A DNA stretch of 64,000 nucleotides from Alisma plantago-aquatica (Eukaryota > Streptophyta > Magnoliopsida > Alismatales > Alismataceae). A program made the translations under genes and the position numbers. Position 1 is the first letter of the stretch. The number at the start of each line of letters is the position of its first letter. The stretch is taken from assembly GCA_963693085.1 (NCBI GenBank), contig OY856414.1, forward strand, positions 262,164,001 through 262,228,000, given 5' to 3'. This document shows, piece by piece, positions 36,711 to 51,100 of the stretch. The notes under the pieces are model-generated. The model had not been told where the DNA came from. It did not search any database and was given only the letters and a program-made list of their open reading frames with translations.

Positions 36711-39700
36711 TTTGGTATCAGAGCTTAGGTTCCTCAGTTAACCATTAATAATTAATAATTTTACAAACTCCATAGAACCCAAGAGGGTTATTAGAGGAGT
36801 ATCCGAAAGACGGAGGTGTCTAGAAAAGGATCATGACCGGGGGCTGGCAATATTTTCCTCCGTACCGCTAGTCAGAATACGAGGACTCCCGGATCCGTGT
36901 GACTGCCTGGCCAAAGTCTTAGGGTATGAATCGAAATAAGATACCTTTAGGACTTCTCATCTTATTCATCCCTTCTCACCACAAAATTTTGATAAGGACC
37001 TAAAGGATTAGGGATTTCATTCTTCTCCTCACCCTCTTGAGGTATGGGTAAGTTTAATAAGGTTTAAGGAATCCTCCACCAAATTAAGGAAAGGCATGTA
37101 AATAAGATGTCATGGACATAAGCTTAATAGATTAAGTGCAAAATAAATAATAGATACATGCTTAGGTCACATGACATAAGTTATCACGTCCTCAGAAGAG
37201 ACATGAGGCTAGACCTTCTTGTCAGGAGGATAAGTTAGTCTTGGAGATAGAGATCTCCATTACAAGTAGAGACCTGGCACATCCTCTGAGGATGCTGCTA
37301 ACCCTAACCCTAAGTGAAGGTTAGAGATAAGTTGGACCAGGTGTTTGAAAGGACATGCCTTTGGGATGCCATATGATCCATGGGTGACCTAGCACCTTTG
37401 GTAACCCAACCCTGGGAAGAGTCGTGCATGTTAGGGTAAAGGATAGCTCCTTAGATGATGACGTTAGTGAAGGACCTTAGAAACCATATGGGCTTATGGA
37501 AGTAGGGTATAGCTGGTGCCTAAGGCACGTCATGGTCCTGACAGTAGGATGAAACCCTGGATAAGGAATTATGATGGAGCATAAAGGGTTATGGATGATA
37601 TTGAGCAACCATAAGTTCGAACCTAGGCTTCACCCATGTAGAGCATGCTTTCGAGGTTTATCCTTCATGAAGATAGGATCTCTAATGGTGAGGTTGGATG
37701 TGGGGTTAGCTCTAGAGAGAGAAGGAAACCCAGCAAGGGTTGGAAACCTAAAACCCTGAACAATGGATGATAGTGGTTGCCTCGTGATCGATCCCTGAAA
37801 GTTGATGATACCTTGGTTGCCTTTAGAGGGACCAAACCCTAGAGAGAGAAGATGAAGCCTCTAGTACATATGTGCCTACGATATAGGTTTTTACCTTCTG
37901 AGGTAGGAAGAAGAGTTCCTTAGACTTAGAAAGGTTTAGTGAACAGGTTCTGAGGCCTTGTACCCTGTTGATTGTCCTTAAGAAGGACCCAACTCTAAGT
38001 GTTGCTTGAGTTTAAGGATGACATGGAGTGCATGTCATGCCTTTTTCATGTTTGGTTCATAGTTAAGAGACAGAGCATGCAGTGAACCTAGGGTTCCTAT
38101 GCCTAAGAGGGGAAGTGGTGTACCTAAGGCTCATGATGAGAAGTTGAGTTCCTATAGAAGCGAGCATGGTACTCCTCATGTATAAAGGAAAAGAGAAGCC
38201 CCTTAAGTTTAAGGTGTCTTTGATGAACCCCTCATAGCTTAGTGATGACATGGGAAGGTATGACCTTGATCTAATGTTAAAGAATGAGAACCCAGCTGAC
38301 CTAGCCTGGTTTAGTGGTCTACCTGTGCCTTAATAGTTTACTAGGGTTAAGCACATGGATGTAAACCCTAGACCTAAGGAAGTTTGTGACCTTGTTGTCA
38401 AGAGATGGTTTCCTCCCATCCTGGGAGAGGGACCCTTTCAAAGGGGGAACACCGGTTTTTGTGAAAACCTAAAGAGGTCTCATAGGATTTTGAGAAGCTA
38501 AGAGAAAAGTACATGGTATGAGAATGAACCTGTAGATCCATAGATATCCATCTCTAATTGCATATGAATGTGTTACCATGGAGGTACCGGTATGGGGCTT
38601 GACCAAGGTAGATAGGTTGCCATGATCCCTATGAAAGGATGAAAGAGAGATGATGAAGGCTTGGGTAAGGTTCTAAGTGAACATGTACTTTTATGGTGAA
38701 TCCTAAGTCTATCCTAGGGTCAGGTAGGGATAAGACCGATGAAAGGAGGAGTTGCCTAATTCCCCAGTTGCACATGACCATAGGGTCGAGAGGTAACAAC
38801 TATCATTGTCTGAGGGCCATGGGTTAGGAGATTGATCACCTTCATGAACTCATGGGACCCAAAGGGAAGATGAGTAGGGCACTCTCTTGATGCATGAGGG
38901 AAGAGGGATGACCCCAAAAGTGCCGACACCCTATAGACCTAGAAGAGATGACCAAGGATTGTGAGGTGACCCAAGTAGGTTCGAAACCAGTTTTCCATGG
39001 AGGTAACTTGGATATCAAGACGATTGTAATATGGAAGCATAAATAGCACGTTTCAACTTAGATTTAAAGGTGTACTGGCAAGGTGGGATGTACCATCTCT
39101 ACTCTTAGAACAGGATGAACTCTGTATTGGGACTGTAGCCAAATTCTTACTTCCTCTTATTATGGGAGTGAGAGATAGGACAGTACGCATGCCATACACC
39201 AAGGATAAAAGATGATGTGAGTTGGAACGTTTCTATGAGGAAGGAGGATAGAGACGATAACATACATTGGTAAAGCGAATGATACATGGATGGTTTGAAA
39301 ACACTAAGGGGAATGAGGTAGTCACCTTATGAGGAATGTCTTTAGCATGAGCTATGAGTTATACAGGTCAAATTCAAAAACCAAGAGGTGAGTCTTACAA
39401 GGTTGAGTTTGATCACCATGTAATGAGATAAGCTAATGGTTGTTTTGGTAGCCAGTCTGGTCATCGAAGCAATGAAAGGATGGTGGTAGAACCTCATATG
39501 CACTTCTTTGGAAAAGAAGGTGATGAAACCCCGACTAGAGTGGTTTAGGTTTTCAGAGGAATTGATCTTGAGGAATCACGACATGCAGGAAATCATGTTT
39601 GAAGATCACCATATACCGTGGTTCTACCAAGATAGTAAATGGCAATAGCACTTTGGATGCTTAAGATGAAGTTGCATGTGGTATACGGCCATGCAAGCCA

Positions 39701-40805
39701 AGAGGTAAAGGACGAACACCAGTAACCCAGTGTATTCATATAGAGGACAAAAGAGTCCCTGAGAGGGAATGAGAGTTCATCACTATGGATGTTGTGATAG
39801 GTCTCCCCTGGACTGAGGAAGGTTGAGATGCAATGTGGGATATGGTAGATCGCCTTACCTAGATGACATGAGAAAGAAAGAGTTCTGTCAAGGGACAGAT
39901 CTGGTTGAACTAACCATGAGAGAGATGGTTCAACCATGAAGCGAGTTCAAAGGTTTTTTGAGTTTGACCTAAAGGTTTCCTTTCAAAAGGTGGAACAACG
40001 TAGGTACAGTTTATCACCCCATGTAATGGTTAGTATGAACCAGGCTAAAGGGTCTGATGAGGGCATGTGTGCTCGTTCAGGGTGATATCTAGAGACAGTT
40101 ATTGTCCTATGAAAGATGTGACAATGACCACCATAGCCAGTATCGGGTTTTATAAGAAGCTCTGTAAGGGAGGTTGTGTCGGTCACCACTTCAACAAGGT
40201 GATGTGGGTGAAAGGACCACATGATGGTTAGAAAAGGGCCACACGATGGTTAGAAAAGGGACCACAGTGCGTGTAGATGAAGTCACTTTGATTGTGCAAG
40301 GGCTGAAAGGAGCCTAGAGACGATGAGAGTCATGAGCAGATGCAAAGTAGACTGACATACAAGTTACTGTGGGAGAATATGTGACATGAAAATCCGACCC
40401 CTCTAAGTTAGAACTAAGAGAGCTGGATCCCCGATGCATGGGTTCTTTTGACATGGTTTGGTGGAGAAGGTTAAGTTTGAACTTACCCCTCGGGACAAAG
40501 TAATGTGTGATGAGTTCCATGTGTCTGATTTAGAGCACTATGTGAGGTACCCTGACCATGTGCTGAGCAATGAACCTAGTGAGCCCCAAGGGAGGCTGAA
40601 ATGACCTGAGTCACCTGTGCAGTTTATAGATGCCAAAGTGAAGGAACTCAGAGAAAAGAATAAGTGATGATAAAGGTTCTTTGGAAGTGCCATGGGTAGG
40701 GTAAAGCCACATAGGTGCCAATGATGGACATGGAAAAATCTTGTCCTGAATTGTTTGTTTGCTTGTTTGAATTTTGAGGACAAGATTCCTATAAGAGGGG
40801 AAGGA
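36711..40805 (+). mobile_element. G-family internal region, plus orientation, unit 1 (decayed gag-pol)
   Basis: Begins with the PBS and ends with the polypurine tract AAGAGGGGAAGGA (40793-40805). Integrase can still be read, with stops: a zinc-finger linker near 39690 (Q-E-V-K-D-E-H-Q), then E-F-I-T-M-D-V-V-I-G-L-P and D-x-V-D-R-L-T at about 39766-39870. The C-terminal K-L...G-S-F and V-L-W-K-C-H-G...A-T...P-E-L-F segments lie at about 40400-40770. The internal is ~4.1 kb, shorter than usual for gypsy, and neither gag nor the RT active site could be recognised, so parts are lost or saturated with changes. ORFs on the minus strand are antisense shadows repeated in every unit. Confidence 0.8.
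36713..36724 (+). other. Primer-binding site of plus-strand G unit 1
   Basis: TGGTATCAGAGC, exact tRNA-Met type. It lies two bases after an LTR that is in the wrong orientation. Confidence 0.85.
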
Positions 40806-41756
40806 TGTTACAACCCCAATTTTTGGTTTCAATTGGTGAGAAATGCAATTTCTCATATTAAGGATAATTGAACAAAGAATGGTATAATTTGTTTTGAATA
40901 CATGGATTTTGTTTACAATAGCCTTGATGTTTGTGTTGTGGGCTTTATTGGCTATTGGGCCCAATAACAAGGAAATAACAAGGAAATTCAATTAGTAAAT
41001 GGATAATTGAATTCTTAAGAAAAGAAATATGTAGAAACCTCTAGAAGGCACATCCAAAGAGGATTTCGTGCCTCTTGGGTTCCAAGGAGTCCAAAGTTGC
41101 ATAAAGAAAGCAATAAGAAAAGAAAAGATTAATTATGTTTTTCTTTATTAAGAAAGAAATTGAAAACAATGAGAAAATGTGGAAAATAAGTGAAAAGAGG
41201 TATAAATGAGATTTCTCGGGGAAAATTTCGTATCCATGAGGTTTCTAATATTAAAAGGAATGCCAATAAGGAAAATAAAAGAGAAATAAAAAGAAATCCT
41301 TAAAAAGAGATATTTTAATGAGAAATAAACAAGATAATGTGAAATATTGCATAATGATGCATCTTGAAGGATAATGAGTATCCAATAAAAAGGATTTCAA
41401 AATAATAGAGTTTCTTGGGATCCAAGGAGTCCCAATAAAGAGGAAAGAAAGAGAAAATACCAAAATTATAAAATAAGAGGATAATGTAATGCATTATTAA
41501 TGAATGTTGTGAATTGATAAAAAGGGAGTAATTTCTATTAAAAGAGAATAGAAATTCGTGGCCAATGAATAAAAAGAGCAAGCACAGAGAAAATAAAAGG
41601 GGAATTTCGAATTCCTAATATCTAAAGAACAAAGCATATGTTAAAGAAGTAAGTAGGAGAGAGAATCTTGCTTCTCCATGAAGGAATTTGTTTCCTATTA
41701 GAAAAGAACTTCGTTTCTTGTGGGCAAGCCATCTTAGGGCATCAAACTCTCCCCTG

Positions 41757-41762
41757 TATAAA
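41757..41762 (+). promoter_or_regulatory. TATA box of G-family LTR promoter
   Basis: TATAAA in the context CCCCTGTATAAAGGA, about 75 bases upstream of the GC-rich leader. It recurs at 49138-49143 and is absent from the last LTR because of a deletion. Minus-oriented copies carry TATATAA at the matching place. Confidence 0.6.
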
Positions 41763-43453
41763 GGATAAAGCCTGGTTCGAGTTCCAAAGGAGATTCCACG
41801 CAATTCTCTCTTCTCCTACCTTGTTTTCATTCTTAAACCCTAGTATGGGGGAGTAGCTTGGCCATGGAACCCTGAGGAGTTGTTAGTGATCTGGATGAAG
41901 GCAGGAGGCACCCACGACGGCCTAGGAGAGGTCGGTCATCCTTCCCTATCCTAGACCTTACACGATCTTCCGCAACAGTAGCTGCACAGCTGCAACTCAG
42001 CCGTGGGTTACAGCTCTCTCCAGCCCAGGCTAGCCGTGCTGGTCGTGGTTGTTTTGGTGCCCCAAGGATGACAGAGGGCGGAGAACCCAAGAAAGGACTC
42101 GTCGGCGGCCAACGGGCTCCGGGAAGAAGAGAAGAAGCTGCGCCCCGTGCGGCTAGGGCGAGGCAGCAGCGCCTGCGAGAGGTGGAAGAAGGCAGAGGTC
42201 CCTTTGGACCATTCTGCCCCTCCCTGTTGTAAAGATGGCCGTTTAAGTAGAGGGGTACAACCGTCTTTTGGTTATAATTCACAACGGGCTGCTTTGCATG
42301 GTTTTGATGACGTGGCATCGTGCCATTGGCTCAAACAGGTAATTCATACAAAATTCATATCTCGATATTCGTAACTCCGATTAGGACAAGTAATATATGA
42401 ATTTTGACCAGAAAAATGCAAGGAACCCATTAAAAATAGTTTTGTAGCCTGAATCTGATCATAGTTAGAAATGTAGTGTAAATTATCATCTTTAATGAAT
42501 TAAAGTTTAAGAAACCCTATTTTGATATGATTAATGTGTTTAATAGGGTTTAATGGATCGATGTTAACCTGTTAAATGTAAAAAGGTACATTATGTTAAA
42601 AAAGGAATAACTTTGCACATGATTAGTCTAATTTAGAGTTTATATGCATAAATATGCTTGAAATGGGAAAAGTACATAAAGTTATCATCTTTAATGATTT
42701 AATTAAGGAAAAACCCTTAGATTTGATGATAGATAGACTTAATGATGTTAATCAAGCTGATATTAACCTGTTGTTAATAAAAGTGGAAATAGGATCTAAA
42801 AAGATTATCTTTTTATATAATTGGCTTGATTTAGGGTTTCATGCATGATTATGCATTAATGAGCTTGAAAACCCTAAGTTATAGGAATATGTCTTTTAAT
42901 TGTTTTAATGGTTCAAATCCATGAATAAATAGGGATATGATGACCCTAAGACAATTTGAGTATAAAAGACTATTAAAATGGATAGTTGAGCAATTAAGGT
43001 TCATATAAATGGAAAAGGGTATTTTAGGGTTTAAGTTGAGAAATTGATCTAAGAAACCCTAATGAATATTAATGAAACCTTAATGCGGATTAGAAACTCT
43101 AGAAAGAGAATCCAAGTCAATAAAGTAGATTCTTGATAATGTGTGTGATAAATAGAGTACATATTCTTTTCAGGAATTATGTGATGATCGAATTACTTGC
43201 TTGGATCTGTTTATTGGCTTGATTGTATATACATGAAGTATATGTTGAATAATCTGCATGACTCATCAAATCAGGTATGTGGTTAATTATGAATAACCAC
43301 TTAGGTTTTCCGATGGATTCCCAGATGTTTAATCGCATTGAATGCAACTAAACTGTTTGGATGTTCATATTGAAATTATAAAGTGACTATGACTATCACA
43401 TAATGTATATGCCTTCTAGCTCAGATCCCAGTTCCCTCTGTGTCGTAATGGCT

Positions 43454-43547
43454 GACCTAGTATATGGCTACCTAGAGGTTAGGTCCATTAGGTCATGAAT
43501 GACTTAGTATATGGCTACCTAGAGGGTAGGTCCATCAAGTCATGGTG
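43454..43547. repeat. 47-bp tandem repeat (two units) in G LTR
   Basis: GACYTAGTATATGGCTACC-like unit occurs twice head to tail, ending in GGTCATG or AGTCATG. The pair is found in all G LTR copies that keep this region, so it predates the array. Confidence 0.9.
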
Positions 43548-44081
43548 AGTTAGATAGTGGGATACCTTTGGGTGGTGCCATGCGACTCTACCTTTACAGA
43601 GGTACCATATAAGTCCTTACAGGGACAACACAAAGTTGTGGATAGGTATGGATTGAGTAGTTTGGCTTAAAATGTAAACTTGATTGTTAAATGATTAATT
43701 GAATGATTACATTGTTAACATACTTGCATGATTATCGTTTCCCCCACATACCAACTTTGGATGATCACCGACGTTTTATTTGTCGGCGTTTTATGTACAA
43801 GCCAAAAGGTCAAACAGTAAAACGTCATATTGTGAAATACATGAAGTTAAATACAAGGAGGATTAGTTAAATTAGAATCCTTAAGTGGATAGAAGTCTAG
43901 AGATCTAAGTTTTCAAAAAGGTATGCAAAAATTTATTTTTCTTACAACTTTCAGTATAGTATGTTAAAGTTTGATAATTATTCTTGGTTAATTGTTGAAC
44001 CTTTGATCCGGAAGTCATGGGTGCGGCTTCGACCTCTCGGTCTCCCTTAATTGGGGGTTATCGGGAGGTGCGGTCATAACA

Positions 44082-47000
44082 TTTGGTATCAGATCTTAGG
44101 TTCCTCAGTTAACCATTAATAATTATTAAATTTTACAAACTCCATAGAACCCAAGGGAGTTATTAGAGGAGTATCCAAAAGACGGAGGTGTCTAGAAAAG
44201 GATCACGACTGGGGGCTGGCAATATTTTTCTCTGCACCGCTAGTCGGAATACGAGGACTCCCGGATCCATGTCACTGTCTGGCTAAAGTCTTAGGGTATG
44301 AATCGAAATAATATACCTTTAGGACTTCTCATCTTATTCATCCCTTCTCACCACAAAATTCTGATAAGGACCTAAAGGATTAGAGATTTCTTTCTTCTCC
44401 TCACCCTCTTGAGGTATGGGTAAGGTTAATAAGGTTTAAGGAATCCTCCACCAAATTAAGGAAAGGCATGTAAATAAGATGTCATGGACATAAGCTTAAT
44501 AGATTAAGCACAAAATTAATAATAGATACATGCTTAGGTCGCATGACATAAGTTGTCACGTCCTCAGAAGAGACCTGAGGTAGACCTTCTTGTCAGGAGG
44601 ATAAGTTAGTCTTGGAGATAGAGATCTCCATTGCAAGTAGAGACCTGGCACATCCTCTGAGGATGATGCTAACCCTAACCCTAAGTGAAGGTTAGAGATG
44701 AGTTGGACCAGGTGTTTGAAAGGACATGCTTTTGGGATGCCTTATGATCCATGGGTGACCTAGCACCTTTGGTAATCCAACCCTGGGAAGAGTCATGCAT
44801 GTTAGGGTAAAGGATAGCTCCTTAGATGATGACGTTAGTGAAGGACCTTAGAAACCCTATGAGCTTATGCAAGTAGGGTATAGCTGGCGCCTAGGGCACG
44901 TCATGGTGCTGACAGTAGGATGAAACCTTGGATAAGGAATTATGATGGAGCATAAAGGGTTATGGATGATCTTGAGAAACCATAAGTTCGAACCTAGGCT
45001 TCACCCATGTAGAGCATGCTTTAGAGGTTGATCCTTCATGAAGAGAGGACCTCTAATGGTGAGGTTGGATGTGGGGTTAGCTCTAGAGAGAGCAGGAAAC
45101 CCAGCAAGAAGGTTGGAAGCCTAAAATCCTGAATAATGGATGATAGTGGTTGCCTCATGATCGATCCCTGAAAGTTGATGATACCTTGGTTGCCTTTAGA
45201 GGGACCAAACCCTAGAGAGATAAGATGAAGCCTCTGGTACATATTTGCCTACGATATAGGTGTTTACCTTCTGAGGTAGGAAGAAGAGTTCCTTAGACTT
45301 AGAAAGGTTTAGTGAACAGGTTCTGAGGCCTTGTACCCAGTTGGTTGTCCTTAAGAAGGACCCAACTCTAAGTGTTGCTTGAGTTGAAGGATGACACGGA
45401 GTTCATGTCATGCCTTTTTCATGCTTGGTTCATAGTTAAGAGACAGAGCATGCAGTGAACCTAGGGTTCCTAGGCCTAAGAGGGGAAGTGGTGTACCTAA
45501 GGCTCATGATGAGAAGTTGAGTTCCTATAGAAGCGAGCATGGTACTCCTCATGTATAAAGGAAAAGAGAAGCCCTTAAGTTTAAGGTGTGTTTGATGAAC
45601 CCCTCATAGCTCAGTGATGACATGGGAAGGTATGACCTTGATCTAATGTTAAAGAATGGGAACCCAACTGACCTAGCCTGGTTTAGTGGTCTACCTGTGC
45701 CTTAATAGTTTACTAGGGTTAAGCACATGGATGTAAACCCTAGACCTAAGGGCGTTTGTAACCTTGTTGTCAAGAGATGGTTTCCTCCCATCCTGGGAGA
45801 GGGACCCTTTCAAAGGGGGAACACCGGTTTTTGTGAAAACCTAAAGAGGTCTCATAGGATTTTGAGAAGCTAAGAGAAAAGTACATGGTATGAGAATGAA
45901 CCTGTAGATCCATAGATATCCATCTCTAATTGCATATGAATGTGTTACCATGGAGGTACCGGTATGGGGCTTGACCAAGGTAGACAGGTTGCCATGATCC
46001 CTATGAAAGGATGAAAGAGAGATGATGAAGACTTGGGTAAGGTTCTAAGTGAACATGTACTTTTATGGTGAATCCTAAGTCTATCCTAGGGTCAGGTAGG
46101 GATAAGACCGATGAAAGGAGGAGTTGCCTAATTCCCCAGTTGCACATGACCATAGGGTCGGGAGGTAACAACTATCATTGTCTGAGGGCCATGGGTTAGG
46201 AGATTCATCACCTTCATGAACTCATGGGACCCAAAGGGCAGATGAGTAGGGCACTCTCTTGATGCATGAGGGAAGAGGGATGACCCCAAAAGTGCCGACA
46301 CCCTATAGACCTAGAAGAGATGACCAAGGATTGTGAGGTGACCCAAGTAGGTTCGAAACTAGTTTTCCATGGAGGTAGCTTGGATATCAAGACGATTGTA
46401 ATATGGAAGCATAAACAACACGTTTCAACTTAGATTTAAAGGTGTACAGGCAAGGTGGGATGTACCATCTCTACTCTTGGAACAGGAGGAACTTTGTATT
46501 TGGACTGCAGCCAAATGCTTATTTCCTCTTGTTATGGGAGTGAGACATAGGACAGTACGCATGCCATACACCAAGGATAAAAGATGATGTGAGTTGGAAC
46601 ATTGCTATGAGGAAGGAGGACAAAGACGATAAAATATACTGGTAAAGCAAATGATACATGGATGGTTTGCAAACACTAAGGGGAATGAGGTAGTCACCTT
46701 ATGAGGAATGTCTTTAGCATGAGCTATGAGTTATATAGGTCGAATTCAAAAACCAAGAGGTGAGTCTTACAAGGTTGAGTTTGATCACCATGTAATGAGA
46801 TCAGCTAATGGTTGTTTTGGTAGCCAGTCTGGTCATCGAAGCAATGAAAGGATGGTGGTAGAACCTCAGATGCACTTCTTTGGAAAAGAAGGTGATGAAA
46901 CCCCGACTAGAGTGGTTTAGGGTTTCAGAGGAATTGATCTTGAGGAATCACGACATGCAGGAAATCATGTTTGAAGATCACCATATACCGTGGTTCTACC

Positions 47001-48177
47001 AAGATAGTAAATGGCAATAGCACTTTGGATGCTTAAGATGAAGTTGCATGTGGTATACGGCCATGCAAGCCAAGAGGTAAAGGACGAACACCAGTAACCT
47101 AGTGTATTGATATAGAGGACAAAAGAGTCCCTGAGAGGGAATGGGAGTTCATCAATATGGATGTTGTGATAGGTCTCCCCTGGACCGAGGAAGGTCGAGA
47201 TGCAATGTAGGATATGGTAGATCGCCTTACCTAGATGACATGAGAAAGAAAGAGTTCTGTTAAGGGACAGGTCTGGTTGAACTAACCATGAGAGAGATGG
47301 TTCAACCATGAAGCGAGTTCAAAGGTTTTTTGAGTTTGACCTAAAGGTTCCCTTCCAAAAGGTGGAACAACGTAGGTACAGTTTATCACCCCATGTAATG
47401 GTTAGTATGATCCAGGATAAAGGGTCTGATGAGGGCATGTGTGCTCGTTCAGGGTGATATCTAGAGACAGTTATTGTCCTATGAAAGATGTGACAATGAC
47501 CACCATAGCCAGTATCGAGTTTTATAAGAAGCTCTGTAAGGGATGTTGTGTCGGTCACCACTTAAACAAGGTGATGTGGGTGAAAGGACCACATGATGGT
47601 TAGAAAAGGGCCACATGATGGTTAGAAAAGGGACCACAGTGCGTGTAGATGAAGTCACTTTGATTGTGCAAGGGCTGAAAGGAGCCTAGAGACGATGAGA
47701 GTCATGAGCAGATGCAAAGTAGACTGACATACAAGTTACTGTGGGAGAATATGTGACATGAAAATCCGACCCCTCTAAGTTATAACTAAGAGAGCTGGAT
47801 CCCCGATGCATGGGTTCTTTTGACATGGTTTGGTGGAGAAGGTTAAGTTTGAACTTACCCCTCGGGATAAAGTAATGTGTGATGAGTTCCATGTGTCTGA
47901 TTTAGAGCACTATGTGAGGTACCCCGACCATGTGCTGAGCAATGAACCTAGTGAGCCCCAAGGGAGGCTGAAATGACCTGAGTCACCTGTGCAGTTTATA
48001 GATGCCAAAGTGAAGGAACTCAGAGAAAAGAATAAGTGATGATAAAGGTTCTTTGGAAGTGCCATGGGTAGGGTAAAGCCACATAGGTGCCAATGATGGA
48101 CATGGAAAAATCTTGTCCTGAATTGTTTGTTTGCTTGTTTGAATTTTGAGGACAAGATTCCTATAAGAGGGGAAGGA
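44082..48177 (+). mobile_element. G-family internal region, unit 2
   Basis: 4096 bp from PBS to polypurine tract (48165-48177). It is nearly identical to unit 3 (51463-55557), including the same stop codons and altered PBS, and somewhat less similar to unit 1. Integrase remnant at about 47140-47240, end of pol at about 47700-48150. No intact coding region. Confidence 0.88.
44084..44095 (+). other. Primer-binding site of G unit 2
   Basis: TGGTATCAGATC: the G of GAGC has become T. The identical change is present at 51465-51476, showing that units 2 and 3 share an ancestor that already carried it. Confidence 0.85.
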
Positions 48178-51100
48178 TGTTACAACCCCAATTTTTGGTT
48201 TCAATTGGTGAGAAATGCAATTTCTCATATTAAGGATAATTGAACAAAGAATGGTATAATTTGTTTTGAATACATGGATTTTGTTTACAATAGCCTTGAT
48301 GTTTGTGTTGTGGGCTTTATTGGCTATTGGGCCCAATAACAAGGAAATAACAAGGAAATTCAATTAGTAAATGGATAATTGAATTCTTAAGAAAAGAAAT
48401 ATGTAGAAACCTCTAGAAGGCACATCCAAAGAGGATTTCGTGCCTCTTGGGTTCCTTGGGTTCCAAGGAGTCCAAAGTTGCATAAAGAAAGCAATAAGAA
48501 TAGAAAAGATTAATTATGTTTTTCTTTATTAAGAAAGAAATTGAAAACAATGAGAAAATGTGGAAAATAAGTGAAAAGAGGTATAAATGAGATTTCTCGG
48601 GGAAAATTTCGTATCCATGAGGTTTCTAATATTAAAAGGAATGCCAATAAGGAAAATAAAAGAGAAATAAAAAGAAATCCTTAAAAAGAGATATTTTAAT
48701 GAGAAATAAACAAGATAATGTGAAATATTGCATAATGATGCATCTTGAAGGATAATGAGTATCCAATAAAAAGGATTTCAAAATAATAGAGTTTCTTGGG
48801 ATCCAAGGAGTCCCAATAAAGAGGAAAGAAAGAGAAAATACCAAAATTATAAAATAAGAGGATAATGTAATGCATTATTAATGAATGTTGTGAATTGATA
48901 AAAAGGGAGTAATTTCTATTAAAAGAGAATAGAAATTTGTGGCCAATGAATAAAAAGAGCAAGCACAGAGAAAATAAAAGGGGAATTTCGAATTCCTAAT
49001 ATCTAAAGAACAAAGCATATGTTAAAGAAGTAAGTAGGAGAGAGAATCTTGCTTCTCCATGAAGGAATTTGTTTCCTATTAGAAAAGAACTTCGTTTCTT
49101 GTGGGCAAGCCATCTTAGGGCATCAAACTCTCCCCTGTATAAATGATAAAGCCTGGTTCGAGTTCCAAAGGAGATTCCACGCAATTCTCTCTTCTCCTAC
49201 CTTGTTTTCATTCTTAAACCCTAGTATGGGGGAGTAGCTTGGCCATGGAACCCTGAGGAGTTGTTAGTGATCTGGATGAAGGCAGGAGGCACCCACGACG
49301 GCCTAGGAGAGGTCGGTCATCCTTCCCTATCCTAGACCTTACACGATCTTCCGCAACAGTAGCTGCACAGCTGCAACTCAGCCGTGGGTTACAGCTCTCT
49401 CCAGCCCAGGCTAGCCGTGCTGGTCGTGGTTGTTTTGGTGCCCCAAGGACGACAGAGGGCGGAGAACCCAAGAAAGGACTCGTCGGCGGCCAACGGGCTC
49501 CGGGAAGAAGAGAAGAAGCTGCGCCCCGTGCGGCTAGGGCGAGGCAGCAGCGCCTGCGAGAGGTGGAAGAAGGCAGAGGTCCCTTTGGACCATTCTGCCC
49601 CTCCCTGTTGTAAAGATGGCCGTTTAAGTAGAGGGGTACAACCGTCTTTTGGTTATAATTCACAACGGGCTGCTTTGCATGGTTTTGATGACGTGGCATC
49701 GTGCCATTGGCTCAAACAGGTAATTCATACAAAATTCATATCTCGATATTCGTAACTCCGATTAGGACAAGTAATATATGAATTTTGACCAGAGAAATGC
49801 AAGGAACCCATTAAAAATAGTTTTGTAGCCTGAATCTGATCATAGTTCGAAATGTAGTGTAAATTATCATCTTTAATGAATTAAAGTTTAAGAAACCCTA
49901 TTTTGATATGATTAATGTGTTTAATAGGGTTTAATGGATCGATGTTAACCTGTTAAATGTAAAAAGGTACATTATGTTAAAAAAGGAATAACTTTGCACA
50001 TGATTAGTCTAATTTAGAGTTTATATGCATAAATATGCTTGAAATGGGAAAAGTACATAAAGTTATCATCTTTAATGATTTAATTAAGGAAAAACCCTTA
50101 GATTTGATGATAGATAGACTTAATGATGTTAATCAAGCTGATATTAACCTGTTGTTAATAAAAGTGGAAATAGGATCTAAAAAGATTATCTTTTTATATA
50201 ATTGGCTTGATTTAGGGTTTCATGCATGATTATGCATTAATGAGCTTGAAAACCCTAAGTTAGAGGAATATGTCTTTTAATTGTTTTAATGGTTCAAATC
50301 CATGAATAAATAGGGATATGATGACCCTAAGACAATTTGAGTATAAAAGACTATTAAAATGGATAGTTGAGCAATTAAGGTTCATATAAATGGAAAAGGG
50401 TATTTTAGGGTTTAAGTTGAGAAATTGATCTAAGAAACCCTAATGAATATTAATGAAACCTTAATGCGGATTAGAAACTCTAGAAAGAGAATCCAAGTCA
50501 ATAAAGTAGATTCTTGATAAGGTGTGTGATAAATAGAGTACATATTCTTTTCAGGAATTATGTGATGATCGAATTACTTGCTTGGATCTGTTTATTGGCT
50601 TGATTGTATATACATGAAGTATATGTTGAATAATCTGCATGACTCATCAAATCAGGTATATGGTTAATTATGAATAACTGCTTAGGTTTTCCGATGGATT
50701 CCCAGATGTTTAATCACATTGAATGCAACTAAACTGTTTGGATGTTCATATTGCAATTATAAAGTGACTATGACTATCACATAATGTATATGCCTTCTAG
50801 CTCAGATCCCAGTTCCCTCTGTGTCGTAATGGCTGACCTAGTATATGGCTACCTAGAGGTTAGGTCCATTAGGTCATGAATGACTTAGTATATGGCTACC
50901 TAGAGGGTAGGTCCATCAAGTCATGGTGAGTTAGATAGTGGGCTACCTTTGGGTGGTGCCATGCGACTCTACCTTTACAGAGGTACCATATAAGTCCTTA
51001 CAGGGACAACACAAAGTTGTGGATAGGTATGGATTGAGTAGTTTGGCTTAAAATGTAAACTTTATTGTTAAATGATTAATTGAATGATTACATTGTTAAC

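Larger units (their letters stand above)
40806..44081 (+). mobile_element. G-family LTR, plus orientation (3276 bp), array LTR I
   Basis: TGTTACAACCCCA ... GGTCATAACA, preceded by the polypurine tract and followed by a PBS. TATAAA at 41757-41762 precedes a GC-rich leader (41830-42320). A 47-bp tandem pair occurs at 43454-43547. The family LTR ends form an extended imperfect inverted repeat (TGTTACRACCCCA). The minus-strand 161-codon ORF at 41833-42318 lies antisense to the leader and has no recognisable domain; it recurs at 49214-49699 only because the LTR was copied. Confidence 0.92.

Noticed and set aside
41833..42318. 161-codon GC-rich minus-strand ORF, repeated at 49214-49699
   Set aside because: It is antisense to the LTR leader, shows low-complexity composition and no domain. 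Its conservation is explained by copying of the whole LTR.
44671..44686. Interstitial telomere-like repeat (AACCCTAACCCTAA)
   Set aside because: Only two units of the vertebrate-type hexamer; the plant unit is CCCTAAA, and the stretch lies in ordinary G internal sequence copied in each unit.
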